Both the position numbers and the translations under genes were made by a program. Positions 9,750-18,338 of a DNA stretch of 64,000 nucleotides are shown piece after piece (the stretch's first letter is position 1; the number at the start of each line of letters is the position of its first letter). The notes under the pieces are model-generated. The model saw nothing but the letters and a program-made list of their open reading frames with translations. It had not been told where the DNA came from and did no database searches. This DNA is from Bdellovibrio sp. ZAP7. Lineage in GTDB: Bacteria; Bdellovibrionota_B; Oligoflexia; Oligoflexales; RGVZ01. The stretch lies in contig CAMDKS010000012.1 in the NCBI GenBank assembly GCA_945900755.1, positions 1 through 64,000 on the forward strand, written 5' to 3'.

Positions 9750-10151
9750 TCAGGTCTTGCTGCCTTCGGATTTGCTGCTCTCGGACTTGCTGGGAGAAGG
9801 AGATGACTCAGGCGAGGCCTTATTTGCGGATGTAGGCTTGTCTGAGGACGTCCTGGCTGCGTCGACCTTGTCAGCTGTTGCCCCGGCATTGGCGGCTTTT
9901 GACTCAGTCTGATTAGGGGCCGTAGTGTCTGAGTTATCACCATCTTTTGGAGGGCTAGGGACTTTGGGCTTGCCCTTAAAATCGGTTTCGTACCAGCCCG
10001 TCCCCTTGAGGGCAAACGACGACAAGCTCATTTGCTTGACCATCGGCCCATTTCCACAGGACGCGCAGGTTTCTGGAGCGGGATCTGTGAATTTTTGCAT
10101 GACCTCAATTTGGTTTTTGCAGGCTTCGCAAAGATACTCGTAAATGGGCAT
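9750..10151 (-). CDS. FmdB-family zinc-ribbon protein
   Basis: A 133-residue protein beginning MPIYEYLCEAC, the hallmark of the FmdB/CxxC_CXXC_SSSS regulatory-protein family. Two CxxC knuckles (CEAC and CASC) would bind one zinc ion. The short conserved domain (about 60 residues, ending FALKGTGWYETDF) is followed by a Ser/Lys/Asp-rich disordered tail of about 65 residues. The family's role is poorly defined: it was named for the regulator of amidase/formamidase in Methylophilus and is widespread as a small protein. It lies 49 bases downstream of the holin-like gene on the same strand and is probably co-transcribed with it. Confidence 0.85.
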   Translation of the reverse strand: MPIYEYLCEACKNQIEVMQKFTDPAPETCASCGNGPMVKQMSLSSFALKGTGWYETDFKGKPKVPSPPKDGDNSDTTAPNQTESKAANAGATADKVDAARTSSDKPTSANKASPESSPSPSKSESSKSEGSKT

Positions 10152-10200
10152 AGTCCAAAAAACTCCTTTTTATAATACTTCGTCGACTCAGACTGGGGGC

Positions 10201-10560
10201 CTAGTAGGCGGTGGCCTGATTTCCATAGACAACGAACCTAATAATCCAGCCAATGATGGTCAATCCAATGGATCCCCAAACCGCAGGCATAAATCCTATA
10301 ATCTCAAATCCAGGGGTCAAGGCCGCCGCAATTTTTAAGGCAATCCCGTTTACAACAAGTAAAAAAAGTCCAAAGGTTAGAAACGTTAGTGGCAGCGTGA
10401 GAATGGCCAGTATGGGCCAAATGAAGATATTAACAAACCCAATGGCCACTGAAGCCATCAAAGCCGCTCCAATTCCACTCACCCGAAATCCAGGAACAAA
10501 ATACGCCGTACCCATGATCGTAATGCTGGCTAATAGCCAGTGTAACAAAGAAGCCATCAT
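10201..10560 (-). CDS. Holin-superfamily IV (4-TM) membrane protein
   Basis: A 119-residue very hydrophobic protein with four predicted membrane helices. Conserved features are YFVPGFRVSG in the first loop, VNIFIWPILAILTLPLTFLTFG in the middle and GSIGLTIIGWIIRF at the end. It matches the phage holin family 4 / YvlD-like group common in bacterial chromosomes. Despite the name, chromosomal members are not known to cause lysis, and no phage genes are nearby. A likely inner-membrane protein of unknown role, probably in an operon with the downstream FmdB-family gene. Confidence 0.85.
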   Translation of the reverse strand: MMASLLHWLLASITIMGTAYFVPGFRVSGIGAALMASVAIGFVNIFIWPILAILTLPLTFLTFGLFLLVVNGIALKIAAALTPGFEIIGFMPAVWGSIGLTIIGWIIRFVVYGNQATAY

Positions 10561-10682
10561 AATCTATTAATCCTCATTGGATCGGTAAGCTGTGAAATTC
10601 TATTGGTCCATTTCCGGAACGACCACAATAGCCACTCCATTAACACCAATGGCCGAAGTGCTCAAGCCTGTTCTGCTTCACA

Positions 10683-11789
10683 TTATTTATGCAAAGCTAC
10701 TTCACTGCGACTCGTCTTCGCAACCGAAGAAATACCAAGGCTGTCGTCAGCCGTCAAGTAAACATACTGATCGGCGTAAGCCATCGTGGAAATTGGCGTT
10801 GAATACTGACGGGTGATTGGATCTAGGGTCGTTGTTGCCGAAGCTCCAGTGACCGAATCACCCTTAGGATTGTCGGCGTGCATCATGCCAAAGGTGTGAC
10901 CAATTTCGTGTAACAGAACATGAAAGGCTGCATATTTTGGTCGATAAGTTACAGATGAAATGCTGGAACCAGCTTGCGCAGACTGTTGAAATAAAGATTG
11001 AAATTGGGTGTCTTCGCCACTGACAGCTTGTGCGGCTTCTAGCTCACTGGCATACGCAGCTAGAGCTTCAAAATTTTGATTTTCCAATGTCAGTAAATGA
11101 GAGTATTTTGCTTTTAGAGACTCCCCAACAGCACCTTGTAGCTGGGGATTTCCATCTATGCCTGCAGGCAATGACGTCCAGTCTACATATTGACTGAGAA
11201 TAGCGAAGCCTTGTGCGTTTCTAGAAATATTGGACCATTTCTCAGGATTGGAAACAAAATAACTATGACTTAAGCTAGCTGCTGCTCCCCATCCAAGGGT
11301 GATTCCGCCGTCAGAACTACAGCGGAAACTTCCGGCGAGGGCTTGACAGCTAATAGCGGCAGGCGAAAAGAGCGTGTTATATTCTTCGCCTACCTGAGCA
11401 TTGGATGAGTCTGCTATTACAATAGAGGTCATGATCGACAGATCTTGTCGATTACATTTGCTAGAAAGGAAAAATTCGAACTTGGAAAAATCAACGGCAC
11501 TGTAGCCTGCGGATTTTAGCCACATGACGTAAGCGAGTTTCGTCTCCATCAATAACGAGGCATTAGAAATCGTTGTTTTTTCGCTCTCGACACAAATTTT
11601 TAAGCGGTCGCCAAAATTATTGGACATACCCGAGCGAAGAATTTCTAGATGACCAATGGGCGTTCCTAGAATTCTGTTTCCAGGCGAATGAGCATATTCC
11701 AAGGATGACGTTGAGGGGGAGAGTTGGCCGCAGGAGGAGCCGACGACGATTGAGGCCAGTAAAAAAATAGGGGACAGAGGAAATTTCAT
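10683..11789 (-). CDS. Metzincin-type zinc metalloprotease lipoprotein
   Basis: A 368-residue protein with a signal peptide and probable lipidation Cys at 20 (VGSSC). The zinc site is complete: HEIGHTFGMMHAD (294-306) is the extended HExxHxxGxxHxD motif of metzincins, and STMAYAD near 334-340 supplies the Met-turn. Spacing and length suggest a matrixin/archaemetzincin-like catalytic domain with a long N-terminal region containing three to four cysteines. It is probably a cell-surface or periplasmic protease. A second metzincin lipoprotein lies at 26.8 kb with a different N-terminus. It is monocistronic. The AT-rich stretch 11860-11960 probably carries its promoter. Confidence 0.85.
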   Translation of the reverse strand: MKFPLSPIFLLASIVVGSSCGQLSPSTSSLEYAHSPGNRILGTPIGHLEILRSGMSNNFGDRLKICVESEKTTISNASLLMETKLAYVMWLKSAGYSAVDFSKFEFFLSSKCNRQDLSIMTSIVIADSSNAQVGEEYNTLFSPAAISCQALAGSFRCSSDGGITLGWGAAASLSHSYFVSNPEKWSNISRNAQGFAILSQYVDWTSLPAGIDGNPQLQGAVGESLKAKYSHLLTLENQNFEALAAYASELEAAQAVSGEDTQFQSLFQQSAQAGSSISSVTYRPKYAAFHVLLHEIGHTFGMMHADNPKGDSVTGASATTTLDPITRQYSTPISTMAYADQYVYLTADDSLGISSVAKTSRSEVALHK

Positions 11790-11977
11790 GAGTACCTTTC
11801 TAGTGAGGAGGGGGAGGAGCGGAGAATCGACAACAGGAGCGGACTAAAGGCTAAATGCAATCCGTTGCATCATATAATGATTGTATATCATTATATTAAA
11901 AAGTCCATAAATTTTAATAAATGTCATCTATTTATTAATTAATTATACCGAGCTTACATTATTATGTCCTATAGCCT

Positions 11978-12027
11978 AAAAACCAAAAGATCCCCCGGTC
12001 TATGACCGAAAGGATCCTTTGGTTTTG
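11978..12027 (-). terminator. Rho-independent terminator after the HU/IHF gene
   Basis: AAACCAAAAGGATCC-like arms (11979-11994 and 12010-12025, with a small internal bulge) close around CGGTC/GACCG. A-rich sequence on the plus strand gives a U-rich end for leftward transcripts. The stem is long and the element sits 40 bases downstream of the gene. Confidence 0.7.
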
Positions 12028-12068
12028 TCTATGATTTCGCAGGGAGGTCCTACGAGTTTAGTGACTCA

Positions 12069-12353
12069 TTAAGAGAATTCTGAGTCTACACGCTGCTTTA
12101 GCTCTTGTCCGGTTTTCCAGAAAGGTAGCCGTTTTGGTGGAACAACGATTTTATCGCCAGTCTTAGGATTGCGTCCCTCGTACGTTTTGTATTCTCTAAC
12201 GGTAAAGGCTCCAAAGCCGCGAATTTCTACTCGGTCCCCACAACATAGCGTTTCAGCTACGGAATTGAAGAACAAATCGACTGCTTCCTCCGCTTTAGCA
12301 ATGGTAATATCTGCGCGTTCAGCCAAGTGTTCGACAAGTTCTGATTTGACCAT
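12069..12353 (-). CDS. HU/IHF-family nucleoid DNA-binding protein
   Basis: A 94-residue protein of normal length for the family, which binds and bends DNA as a dimer. It has the N-terminal helices MVKSELVEHLAERADI, the core GDRVEIRGFGAFTVREY and the DNA-inserting arm GRNPKTGDKI with the conserved Pro, then the C-terminal helix LKQRV. The arm and VPPKRLPFWKTGQELK are closest to IHF-beta-type sequences, though dimer partners cannot be told from one gene. It is monocistronic and followed by a strong terminator. Confidence 0.92.
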   Translation of the reverse strand: MVKSELVEHLAERADITIAKAEEAVDLFFNSVAETLCCGDRVEIRGFGAFTVREYKTYEGRNPKTGDKIVVPPKRLPFWKTGQELKQRVDSEFS

Positions 12354-12716
12354 GGTGTACCTCGATAAAATCGGTCCGATAATTCGGTTTACCTCCTATC
12401 ATTTTAGCAAGATGCAGGGGGAAAAAGCAAATTTTTATCTCAAAATAAATTTTGCCTACGGAACCTCGTAGGCTAGTAGATCCCTGTCGACTTTCGGCAG
12501 AGCAAGTTAAAGCTATGATATTATGTTATTTTTAGCAATTATTGGTATTCTCATGGAGCTTTTAACCCGTCTCTGGTGCGAAAACGCCAGAGACTAACGA
12601 TTCAGCTCGACACTGCGTGCAACCCTTCCAAAATTTAATGAAATGGATGACCTTGCTTTATAAAAAAGGCAAGATGGACAGAATTGTAACGAGACGAATC
12701 AAGTAAGGATGCCTTA
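12354..12716. other. Intergenic region with pepA leader hairpin
   Basis: This 363-base stretch separates divergent HU/IHF and pepA-hemH transcripts. It contains a strong hairpin at 12569-12594 (GTCTCTGGTG pairing with CGCCAGAGAC, loop CGAAAA) and a weaker CTTGC/GCAAG hairpin at 12654-12673. Neither has a U-tract, so they are not intrinsic terminators. They could be leader RNA structure or protein-binding sites. No ORF longer than noise is seen. Confidence 0.5.
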
Positions 12717-14354
12717 ATGCTACAAGTTAAAAAATCTTCTCCGAATAAGACAAAATCCTCGCAATCCAAAAAAGCCCAAATACATGGATATGCTCGCGAC
12801 AATGGAGTTTTAAAAATAGCTGTGCTGTCTCCTTCAAGAGTGACTCCAGCCGCAGCGGCAAAAATAGACGGGGAGTGTCATATTTTCGGCGGCACCAGTT
12901 CTGGCTACATAAAATTAGAGACCGAAGTTTTAAAAGGCGTCACGGAGGCGTGGCAGAATACAATGGTTTCAAATCGTAGTGTGGAGTCGCTATTTTTGCA
13001 AACACGCCGAGCTCCCGTATGGATTGTGCGTCCAAAAAATTCTGTTGTGGGTAAAAGCTCTGCGCTGATTAGCCCTAAGAAAACTCATCATCAAGGACTA
13101 TTAGACCAGAGTCCGTATACAAAAATGCGTGATCGTGTTGGAACCCTGTGGTCATCGCTGAGAGACACCGAGGGTTTGAAACATCTTGGTATTTTCTTTC
13201 ACGGATGCTCGGAGGAGGAGATTCTTGGGGCACTAACGGCCATGGATATTGCGAGCTACCGCTTCACCCACCTTGCAAAATCGCAGTCCTTATTGCCGCC
13301 CTTTAAGGTTACGCTTCACGGGGTTTCCCCAAAAACACTGGACGCAGCAAAAGCCATTGCAGAGTCAGTCAACCTTGCGAGGCACTTGGTCAATCTTGAT
13401 GCGGCGAAACTAAATCCAGCGACGTATTCTAGATTTGTTAGTCATTGGTTTAAAGGCTCAAAAAATATCTCCGTCGAGGTGTGGGGTCCTGCTCGTGTTT
13501 TAAAAGAGAAAATGAATCTCCACTACGGGGTGGGTCAAGGGGCGGTAGCACAGTCGCATATGGTTCATCTTAAGTATCGACCCAAGGGTAAAAACCGGCT
13601 AGCAAAGCCACTCGCTTTTGTTGGAAAAGGTGTGACGTTTGACACCGGAGGTTTAGATTTGAAGCCTGCAAGTGGCATGAGACTAATGAAAAAAGATATG
13701 GGAGGTAGTGCCAGTGTTGTTGGCATTGCTCACTGGCTGGTGGAGAGTCAGTCGGATGTCGCCTGCGATTTATATTTGGCCTTAGCCGAGAATGCTGTTG
13801 ATAAAGAGTCCTTTAGGCCGGGAGATGTTTTGACGGCTAGAAATGGTATGACGGTTGAAATTCACAATACAGATGCTGAGGGCCGATTGGTCATGGCTGA
13901 TGTTATCGACGTGGCACAGGGAACAACGGCCGCTCAGCGACCAATGGCATTAATTGACCTTTCGACGTTAACCGGCGCTATGCGTGTGGCGGTCGGAGCC
14001 GAAATTGCGGGCCTGTTTGCAAATCATGATGGGCTCGCTGATTTGGCCCTTAAATCGGGAGCCGCATCGGGCGACCCTTCTTGGCGACTTCCCCTGTGGG
14101 ACAGCTATAAAGTTCAGTTGCGTAGCTCTTTTGCGGACCTGGCGAATAGCTCCGATAATGGACTTGGGGGAGCCATCTCCGCTGCCCTGTTTTTGCAAAA
14201 ATTTATTAAAGATGATTTGCCTTGGTTGCACTTTGACTTCAACGGTTGGAACGATCGACCTGCTGGTGCTTTTGCTGACGTGGGGGGGAATGGGCAAACT
14301 GTACAAATGATGATTCACTTACTGAAAAATATTACCTCTCGGACTTTTTCCTAA
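12717..14354 (+). CDS. pepA: M17 leucyl aminopeptidase family
   Basis: A 545-residue protein. The C-terminal catalytic domain has the M17 di-metal signatures GKGVTFDTGGLDLK, MKKDMGGSA and NTDAEGRLVMADVI, with metal ligands Lys, Asp and Glu present and the catalytic Arg in EGRLV. The N-terminal roughly 200 residues form the divergent macro-like domain. Such enzymes remove N-terminal residues from peptides in the cytoplasm, and some also bind DNA. The stop TAA overlaps the hemH ATG by one base, so the two genes are translationally coupled. An unusual point is a basic, Lys/Ser-rich first 25 residues that the family normally lacks. Confidence 0.88.
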   Translation: MLQVKKSSPNKTKSSQSKKAQIHGYARDNGVLKIAVLSPSRVTPAAAAKIDGECHIFGGTSSGYIKLETEVLKGVTEAWQNTMVSNRSVESLFLQTRRAPVWIVRPKNSVVGKSSALISPKKTHHQGLLDQSPYTKMRDRVGTLWSSLRDTEGLKHLGIFFHGCSEEEILGALTAMDIASYRFTHLAKSQSLLPPFKVTLHGVSPKTLDAAKAIAESVNLARHLVNLDAAKLNPATYSRFVSHWFKGSKNISVEVWGPARVLKEKMNLHYGVGQGAVAQSHMVHLKYRPKGKNRLAKPLAFVGKGVTFDTGGLDLKPASGMRLMKKDMGGSASVVGIAHWLVESQSDVACDLYLALAENAVDKESFRPGDVLTARNGMTVEIHNTDAEGRLVMADVIDVAQGTTAAQRPMALIDLSTLTGAMRVAVGAEIAGLFANHDGLADLALKSGAASGDPSWRLPLWDSYKVQLRSSFADLANSSDNGLGGAISAALFLQKFIKDDLPWLHFDFNGWNDRPAGAFADVGGNGQTVQMMIHLLKNITSRTFS

Positions 14355-15394
14355 TGGCGAATAATAATTCAAAATCTGTTTTTCGAACCGGAGTTATATT
14401 GGTCAATATCGGGACTCCCGATTCACCTAGCGTGCCTGACGTTCGTCGTTATCTGCGTGAATTTCTGACAGACCCTAGAGTTTTAACCATGTCCAAGGTT
14501 GCACGCTGGTTACTGGTCAACCTGATCATAGCGCCCCTTCGAGGGCCGAAGTCGGCACGCGCATACAAAACTATTTGGACCACTCGGGGCTCTCCATTGC
14601 GTGAGCATGGTGAAAAATTAGCGGTGGCCCTTCAAGAAAATATTGGCTCTGCTTATGTGGTTCGTCTCGCTATGCGTTACGGCAATCCTAGTTTGGAGGC
14701 CGTGCTCACTGAGTTGCTGGATCATCTCAAAGTAGAGGATTTGGTGTTGGTGCCAATGTATCCTCAGTACAGCAGCTCTGCGACGGGGTCGTCGATTGAA
14801 AAACTAAACGATTTATTAGCCCAACGTGCGGTGATCCCTGCCGTTCGTGTTGTGGGTGATTTTTATGATGACACGGGCTTCATATCTTCTTCGGCATCGT
14901 TGGCAGAGCAATGGCTAGCTTCGTTTAATCCCGATCATCTTTTGATGAGCTATCATGGTTTGCCTGAGATGCATGTGAAGGCTTCAACAGACGGTTATTG
15001 TTTTTCAGAAAATAAGTGTTGTGCTCAATTGACGACAAAAAATAGATTTTGTTATCGGGCTCAGTGTTTTGAAACCTCGAGATTGTTAGCCCGCGCCCTA
15101 GGCCTATCAGAACAAAAGTATTCCGTGTCGTTTCAAAGTCGGCTTGGTAGGATTCCGTGGATTCAACCATTTACGGATAAAATTCTTGCGGAGCTGTATG
15201 AGCGAGGAGTACGGAGATTGGCCGTCACAGTCCCTTCGTTTGTGTCCGATTGTCTCGAAACTCTCGAAGAGATCGGGGACCGCGCACGTGCAGATTGGAT
15301 GGCTTTAGGTGGCGAGGCGTTTATTTTGATCCCATGCTTGAATTCAGATCCAAGGTGGGTTGAGTCACTCGGAAAAATTGTATTAGGTCGCTAG
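14354..15394 (+). CDS. hemH: Ferrochelatase with internal Cys cluster
   Basis: A 346-residue enzyme inserting ferrous iron into protoporphyrin (last step of haem synthesis). Family motifs are VNIGTPDSP, the active-site SYHGLP (His201) and PSFVSDCLETLEEI with the conserved Glu. An internal segment, residues 216-238, contains five cysteines (C216, C222, C223, C233, C238). Some bacterial ferrochelatases carry a [2Fe-2S] cluster bound by cysteines in such an internal segment, so this one probably does too; the cluster is inferred. It overlaps the pepA stop by one base, and its 3' end overlaps the convergent methyltransferase gene by 12 bases. Confidence 0.93.
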   Translation: MANNNSKSVFRTGVILVNIGTPDSPSVPDVRRYLREFLTDPRVLTMSKVARWLLVNLIIAPLRGPKSARAYKTIWTTRGSPLREHGEKLAVALQENIGSAYVVRLAMRYGNPSLEAVLTELLDHLKVEDLVLVPMYPQYSSSATGSSIEKLNDLLAQRAVIPAVRVVGDFYDDTGFISSSASLAEQWLASFNPDHLLMSYHGLPEMHVKASTDGYCFSENKCCAQLTTKNRFCYRAQCFETSRLLARALGLSEQKYSVSFQSRLGRIPWIQPFTDKILAELYERGVRRLAVTVPSFVSDCLETLEEIGDRARADWMALGGEAFILIPCLNSDPRWVESLGKIVLGR

Positions 15395-16003
15395 CATCAG
15401 TAAAAAAAGGACGCAGGCGATTGCGGTCAAAGATTTTTTTTCTGACCGAAACGCAGCGGCAATGTTTGGTGGCATGGTAATGTCATCGGCAACCGGCATA
15501 TTCAAAGGGATCCACGCTGGAACGCGTTCCATGTAACGCTGATAATCGTCGCCAAATTTTGCGAGGAGGGTTTTTTCTTCATATTTGGTGATGCAATAGT
15601 ATTGAATCAAAAAGAAAGCAATCATCGGTAGCCCTAAAATAACGACCTTGGCATAAAAAATAGCCCCAAAAATTACGATCAAATTAGCAAGGTAAAGTGG
15701 ATTTCGAATCAGTGCGAAGGGACCGGTTGTAATCAAGTAATCACTGCCGACGGAGTCTTGCAAGTCTTCAGACATAAAGGCACATGTGTACAGCCGAAAT
15801 CCTGCACCGGCAACAATCATCAGAGTGCCAACGGTTGCACTGCGAGCGGTTGGGCTGGCAAAGACTAATAGCAGCATAAGGGCGGGTATAGTCGTGTAAG
15901 AACCCCAGTGGAATAGTTTTTCCCCTAATTCAACGCTTGAGACGTTGCTTAGGCGATGGTCATCATCGTCGTAAGTGGAATTTGGAGTATTATCGATAGA
16001 CAT
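15383..16003 (-). CDS. ICMT/PEMT-like membrane methyltransferase
   Basis: A 206-residue membrane protein with about five hydrophobic segments. The diagnostic block LITTGPFALIRNPLYLANL plus the EEKTLLAKFGDDYQRYMERV segment identifies the isoprenylcysteine carboxyl methyltransferase / phospholipid N-methyltransferase-like family, in which the RNPxY and E...Y motifs bind S-adenosylmethionine. Bacterial members modify lipids or unknown small molecules; the substrate here is unknown. The gene follows the rdgC-like gene on the same strand after 11 bases, so they are probably one operon. Its 3' end overlaps hemH antisense. Confidence 0.8.
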   Translation of the reverse strand: MSIDNTPNSTYDDDDHRLSNVSSVELGEKLFHWGSYTTIPALMLLLVFASPTARSATVGTLMIVAGAGFRLYTCAFMSEDLQDSVGSDYLITTGPFALIRNPLYLANLIVIFGAIFYAKVVILGLPMIAFFLIQYYCITKYEEKTLLAKFGDDYQRYMERVPAWIPLNMPVADDITMPPNIAAAFRSEKKSLTAIACVLFLLMLAT

Positions 16004-16014
16004 AGTTATTTACC

Positions 16015-16683
16015 TTAAACAGTTTGCTGCGCAAATATAGTTGGTTCTGTTTTTGCAATGCGGTCGAGGCGCAAATCCGAGTCCTCGCTCTCAACCCAAG
16101 CGGCCGTTGTGTTCAGAGCCGTCAGGGTTAGATCAAGTTCGTTGGAAAAAGTCTGGTTGAAGAGTTGAAGTACTCGGTCTGAAGCCCCTTTTGACGAGGT
16201 AAAAATAAATAACTCGGTGCCATTTCCCAGTTCTGTGTCCTTCCATAGCACGTCAACAAACTGAATCTGAGGCAGGGTTCGTCGCAAGAGAGTCGCTGCA
16301 ATCTCTTCTTTAAGTTTTAGGCGATCCTGGCGTCCCATGGCTTTGCCAGAGGCTTTGTTATTTTTAGCGAGTTCATTTTTGAACAGCATTTGCAGTAAAC
16401 TGGTGGAAATTTTTCGACGTTCATAGCGCAAACGAAGCATGATTCCAGAGGATACCTGACAATCGGAGATGTCCCAGTGGGCGTCTTCACCAATAATTTC
16501 TGAATCTTGAGGTGTGAGTGGGCGAACCCAGCCTATGACCTCCGCCTTTGGCGAGCCGTCAATTCGCAATATCGGCGACTTAAACGCATCCAGCAATGAG
16601 CTCAATGTGGCGATACTATGCTTTTGGCCTAGTCCTCCAACTCTAAAGCGATTATAAGCGACCGTCCCTGTGTAAATACCCAT
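16015..16683 (-). CDS. rdgC: RdgC-like recombination-associated protein
   Basis: A 222-residue protein. It has the RdgC order of elements: an early VIGWVRPLTP strand, LRLRYERRKIS, the long basic helix LKLKEEIAATLLRRTLPQ, and FVDVLWKDTELGNGTELFIFTSSKGASDRVLQLF, aligned with the E. coli [25 protein letters not shown] region. RdgC forms a ring-shaped dimer that binds duplex DNA and limits RecA filament formation. This copy is shorter than the E. coli protein (about 300 residues) and ends soon after the core, so I call it RdgC-like rather than a full orthologue. Operon partner: the downstream methyltransferase. Confidence 0.7.
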   Translation of the reverse strand: MGIYTGTVAYNRFRVGGLGQKHSIATLSSLLDAFKSPILRIDGSPKAEVIGWVRPLTPQDSEIIGEDAHWDISDCQVSSGIMLRLRYERRKISTSLLQMLFKNELAKNNKASGKAMGRQDRLKLKEEIAATLLRRTLPQIQFVDVLWKDTELGNGTELFIFTSSKGASDRVLQLFNQTFSNELDLTLTALNTTAAWVESEDSDLRLDRIAKTEPTIFAQQTV

Positions 16684-16976
16684 GTGATTTCCATATGTTG
16701 TGATAGTTGCTAGGATGAGGCCTGCTAGGATGAGGCCAAGAGCAGCTAACTGTGAGTTTAGACCCTATATCGATTTTGAATCCTGCCTTAGAGGGTACGA
16801 GTCCTAGGTTCACGGGTCAAGCGCCATTTGGTGCAAAAGAAAATTTTTTGACTTTCTTTAAGGCATTCGAATGGAGCTGTTTAGGTGCCTTAAAGTTCTT
16901 CTGGGACGTGCCGATAAGCTCATAATAAGTGCCATTGTGGCCTTAGCTTAAGTAAAATGAGGATAAGTACCTACCA

Positions 16977-17279
16977 ATGTCCAAAAAAACGCATACCGAC
17001 TATGATACTTACCGTGAAATAATGGATGATCTACTTAAGCCCATTGCTGCAGAAGGGCTAGATCTTGATACGCTGAAAAGGTTGTATGAAAGCAAAATGG
17101 TCTATCTCGAGAATCTTCGGTTGAAGTGCTTTCGAGACATGAATGGCAAAAATGAGACTCATTTCACAAAAGATGATTACCGAATCATCGTTGAGGGCGG
17201 TAAACAGACGCGTAGCCACTTACGCGCCGTGGTTTTAAGTGCTATTAATACACGATTGCAGAACATTCGGTCGGCCTAG
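16977..17279 (+). CDS. Small hypothetical protein
   Basis: A 100-residue, charged, mainly helical soluble protein (YREIMDDLLKPIAAEGLD, LKRLYESKMVYLENLRLKCF, RSHLRAVVLSAINTRLQNIR). No signal peptide, membrane segment or known motif. The ATG follows AATGAGGATAAG, a moderate ribosome binding site. Its neighbours are the divergent rdgC-like gene and the downstream response regulator, 113 bases away. Function unknown. Confidence 0.6.
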   Translation: MSKKTHTDYDTYREIMDDLLKPIAAEGLDLDTLKRLYESKMVYLENLRLKCFRDMNGKNETHFTKDDYRIIVEGGKQTRSHLRAVVLSAINTRLQNIRSA

Positions 17280-17392
17280 TCAAGTTCCTGGCGCAAAAGC
17301 TCCAGCGACTGATTGCCTAAATTTATAAAAAACGTGAACCCTGTGATACAATGGAAACTGAAAATGTTTTCAAACTGTTGCGAGGGTTTTTT

Positions 17393-18274
17393 ATGGTCTG
17401 CCGAATTCTTGTGGCTGACGATAGTTCCACCATCCAAAAAGTGATCCGAATTGGACTCGCTGGAGTACCGTGCACTATTAAATCGGTGGCGTCCTTTGTG
17501 GAAGCCTCTAAGGTTGTAGATAGTGAGCCCTTTGATCTGATCATTGCCGACGCCGGTTTGCCTGGTGTCTCATCAGGCAATGACTTCTTGAAGTTAAGCG
17601 AGCGCACGAATAGAGCCCCATTGATATTGTTGATGGGTAGCTATGACACGGTCCGCGAGGCCGACCTTCGTGCCATCGGAATTGAAAATATTATTAAAAA
17701 ACCGTTTTCGCCTGGGGAACTCCCAAAACTGGTTCGAAAGCTAATTGGGGGCGTCGCAGGCGACGAAATACACAGTCATCCTGTGAATTTGTCACCAGTA
17801 AAAACAGGCGTTTCACCAGTTTCGATTTCGTTGGCACAGGAGTCCGAGGCTTTTAATCCTGCCACTCCTTTTAAGCCTGAATCTGAGGGGGTTCTCAGAG
17901 GCCCTTTCGGGGCTGCAGACGGCCAATCTGATATGCCGAGAATCCCAGAGATCGAGTTTGGTCTCCGGGGGCGTCCTGCTTTTGATACGTCCTCAGCAAA
18001 TTCTATGGATTTGAAAAAATCATTTAGTCAATCCGAGAGTCTTAAGGCCTTGACTAATCGGACGATGGCGACAGCGAATTTCAATGATATCAATACTAAC
18101 GCAGGGTTGTCAGATCCGATCGAATCTTTTATTAAGTCTGAATTACCTGCATTAGTGGAACAAGCCGTCGAACGCTACTGCGCAGAGCACTTTAAGGGTG
18201 TGGCCCGCGAGGCACTTATTTCTGAGCTTCGTCGATTGGCTGATGAAAAGGCTCGTTATCTAGTAGATCAGTAA
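17393..18274 (+). CDS. Response regulator with variable linker and helical C-terminus
   Basis: About 293 residues. A CheY-like receiver starts directly at the N-terminus (CRILVADDSSTIQKV; phospho-acceptor Asp in LIIADAGLPG; Lys in IIKKPFSPGEL). A Pro/Ser-rich disordered linker (about 125-240) follows, then a helical C-terminal segment (IESFIKSELPALVEQAVERY and the following EALISELRRLADEKA), similar to the terminal helices of pole-organising or motility regulators in Myxococcales/Bdellovibrionales. No DNA-binding domain, so it probably acts by protein-protein contact. The ATG at 17393 is preferred to 17351 because GCGAGG lies 7-8 bases before it and the receiver then begins at the normal place. 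Confidence 0.75.
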   Translation: MVCRILVADDSSTIQKVIRIGLAGVPCTIKSVASFVEASKVVDSEPFDLIIADAGLPGVSSGNDFLKLSERTNRAPLILLMGSYDTVREADLRAIGIENIIKKPFSPGELPKLVRKLIGGVAGDEIHSHPVNLSPVKTGVSPVSISLAQESEAFNPATPFKPESEGVLRGPFGAADGQSDMPRIPEIEFGLRGRPAFDTSSANSMDLKKSFSQSESLKALTNRTMATANFNDINTNAGLSDPIESFIKSELPALVEQAVERYCAEHFKGVAREALISELRRLADEKARYLVDQ

Positions 18275-18338
18275 TAGCTCAACTAAAACCAGTTTGCTAT
18301 AGTACCCTTTGTCGTCATACAAACGAAAGGGCATTGTT

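Noticed and set aside
10592..10816. Plus-strand 74-codon frame near the metzincin gene
   Set aside because: It is mostly antisense to the metzincin C-terminus, with an unlikely composition.
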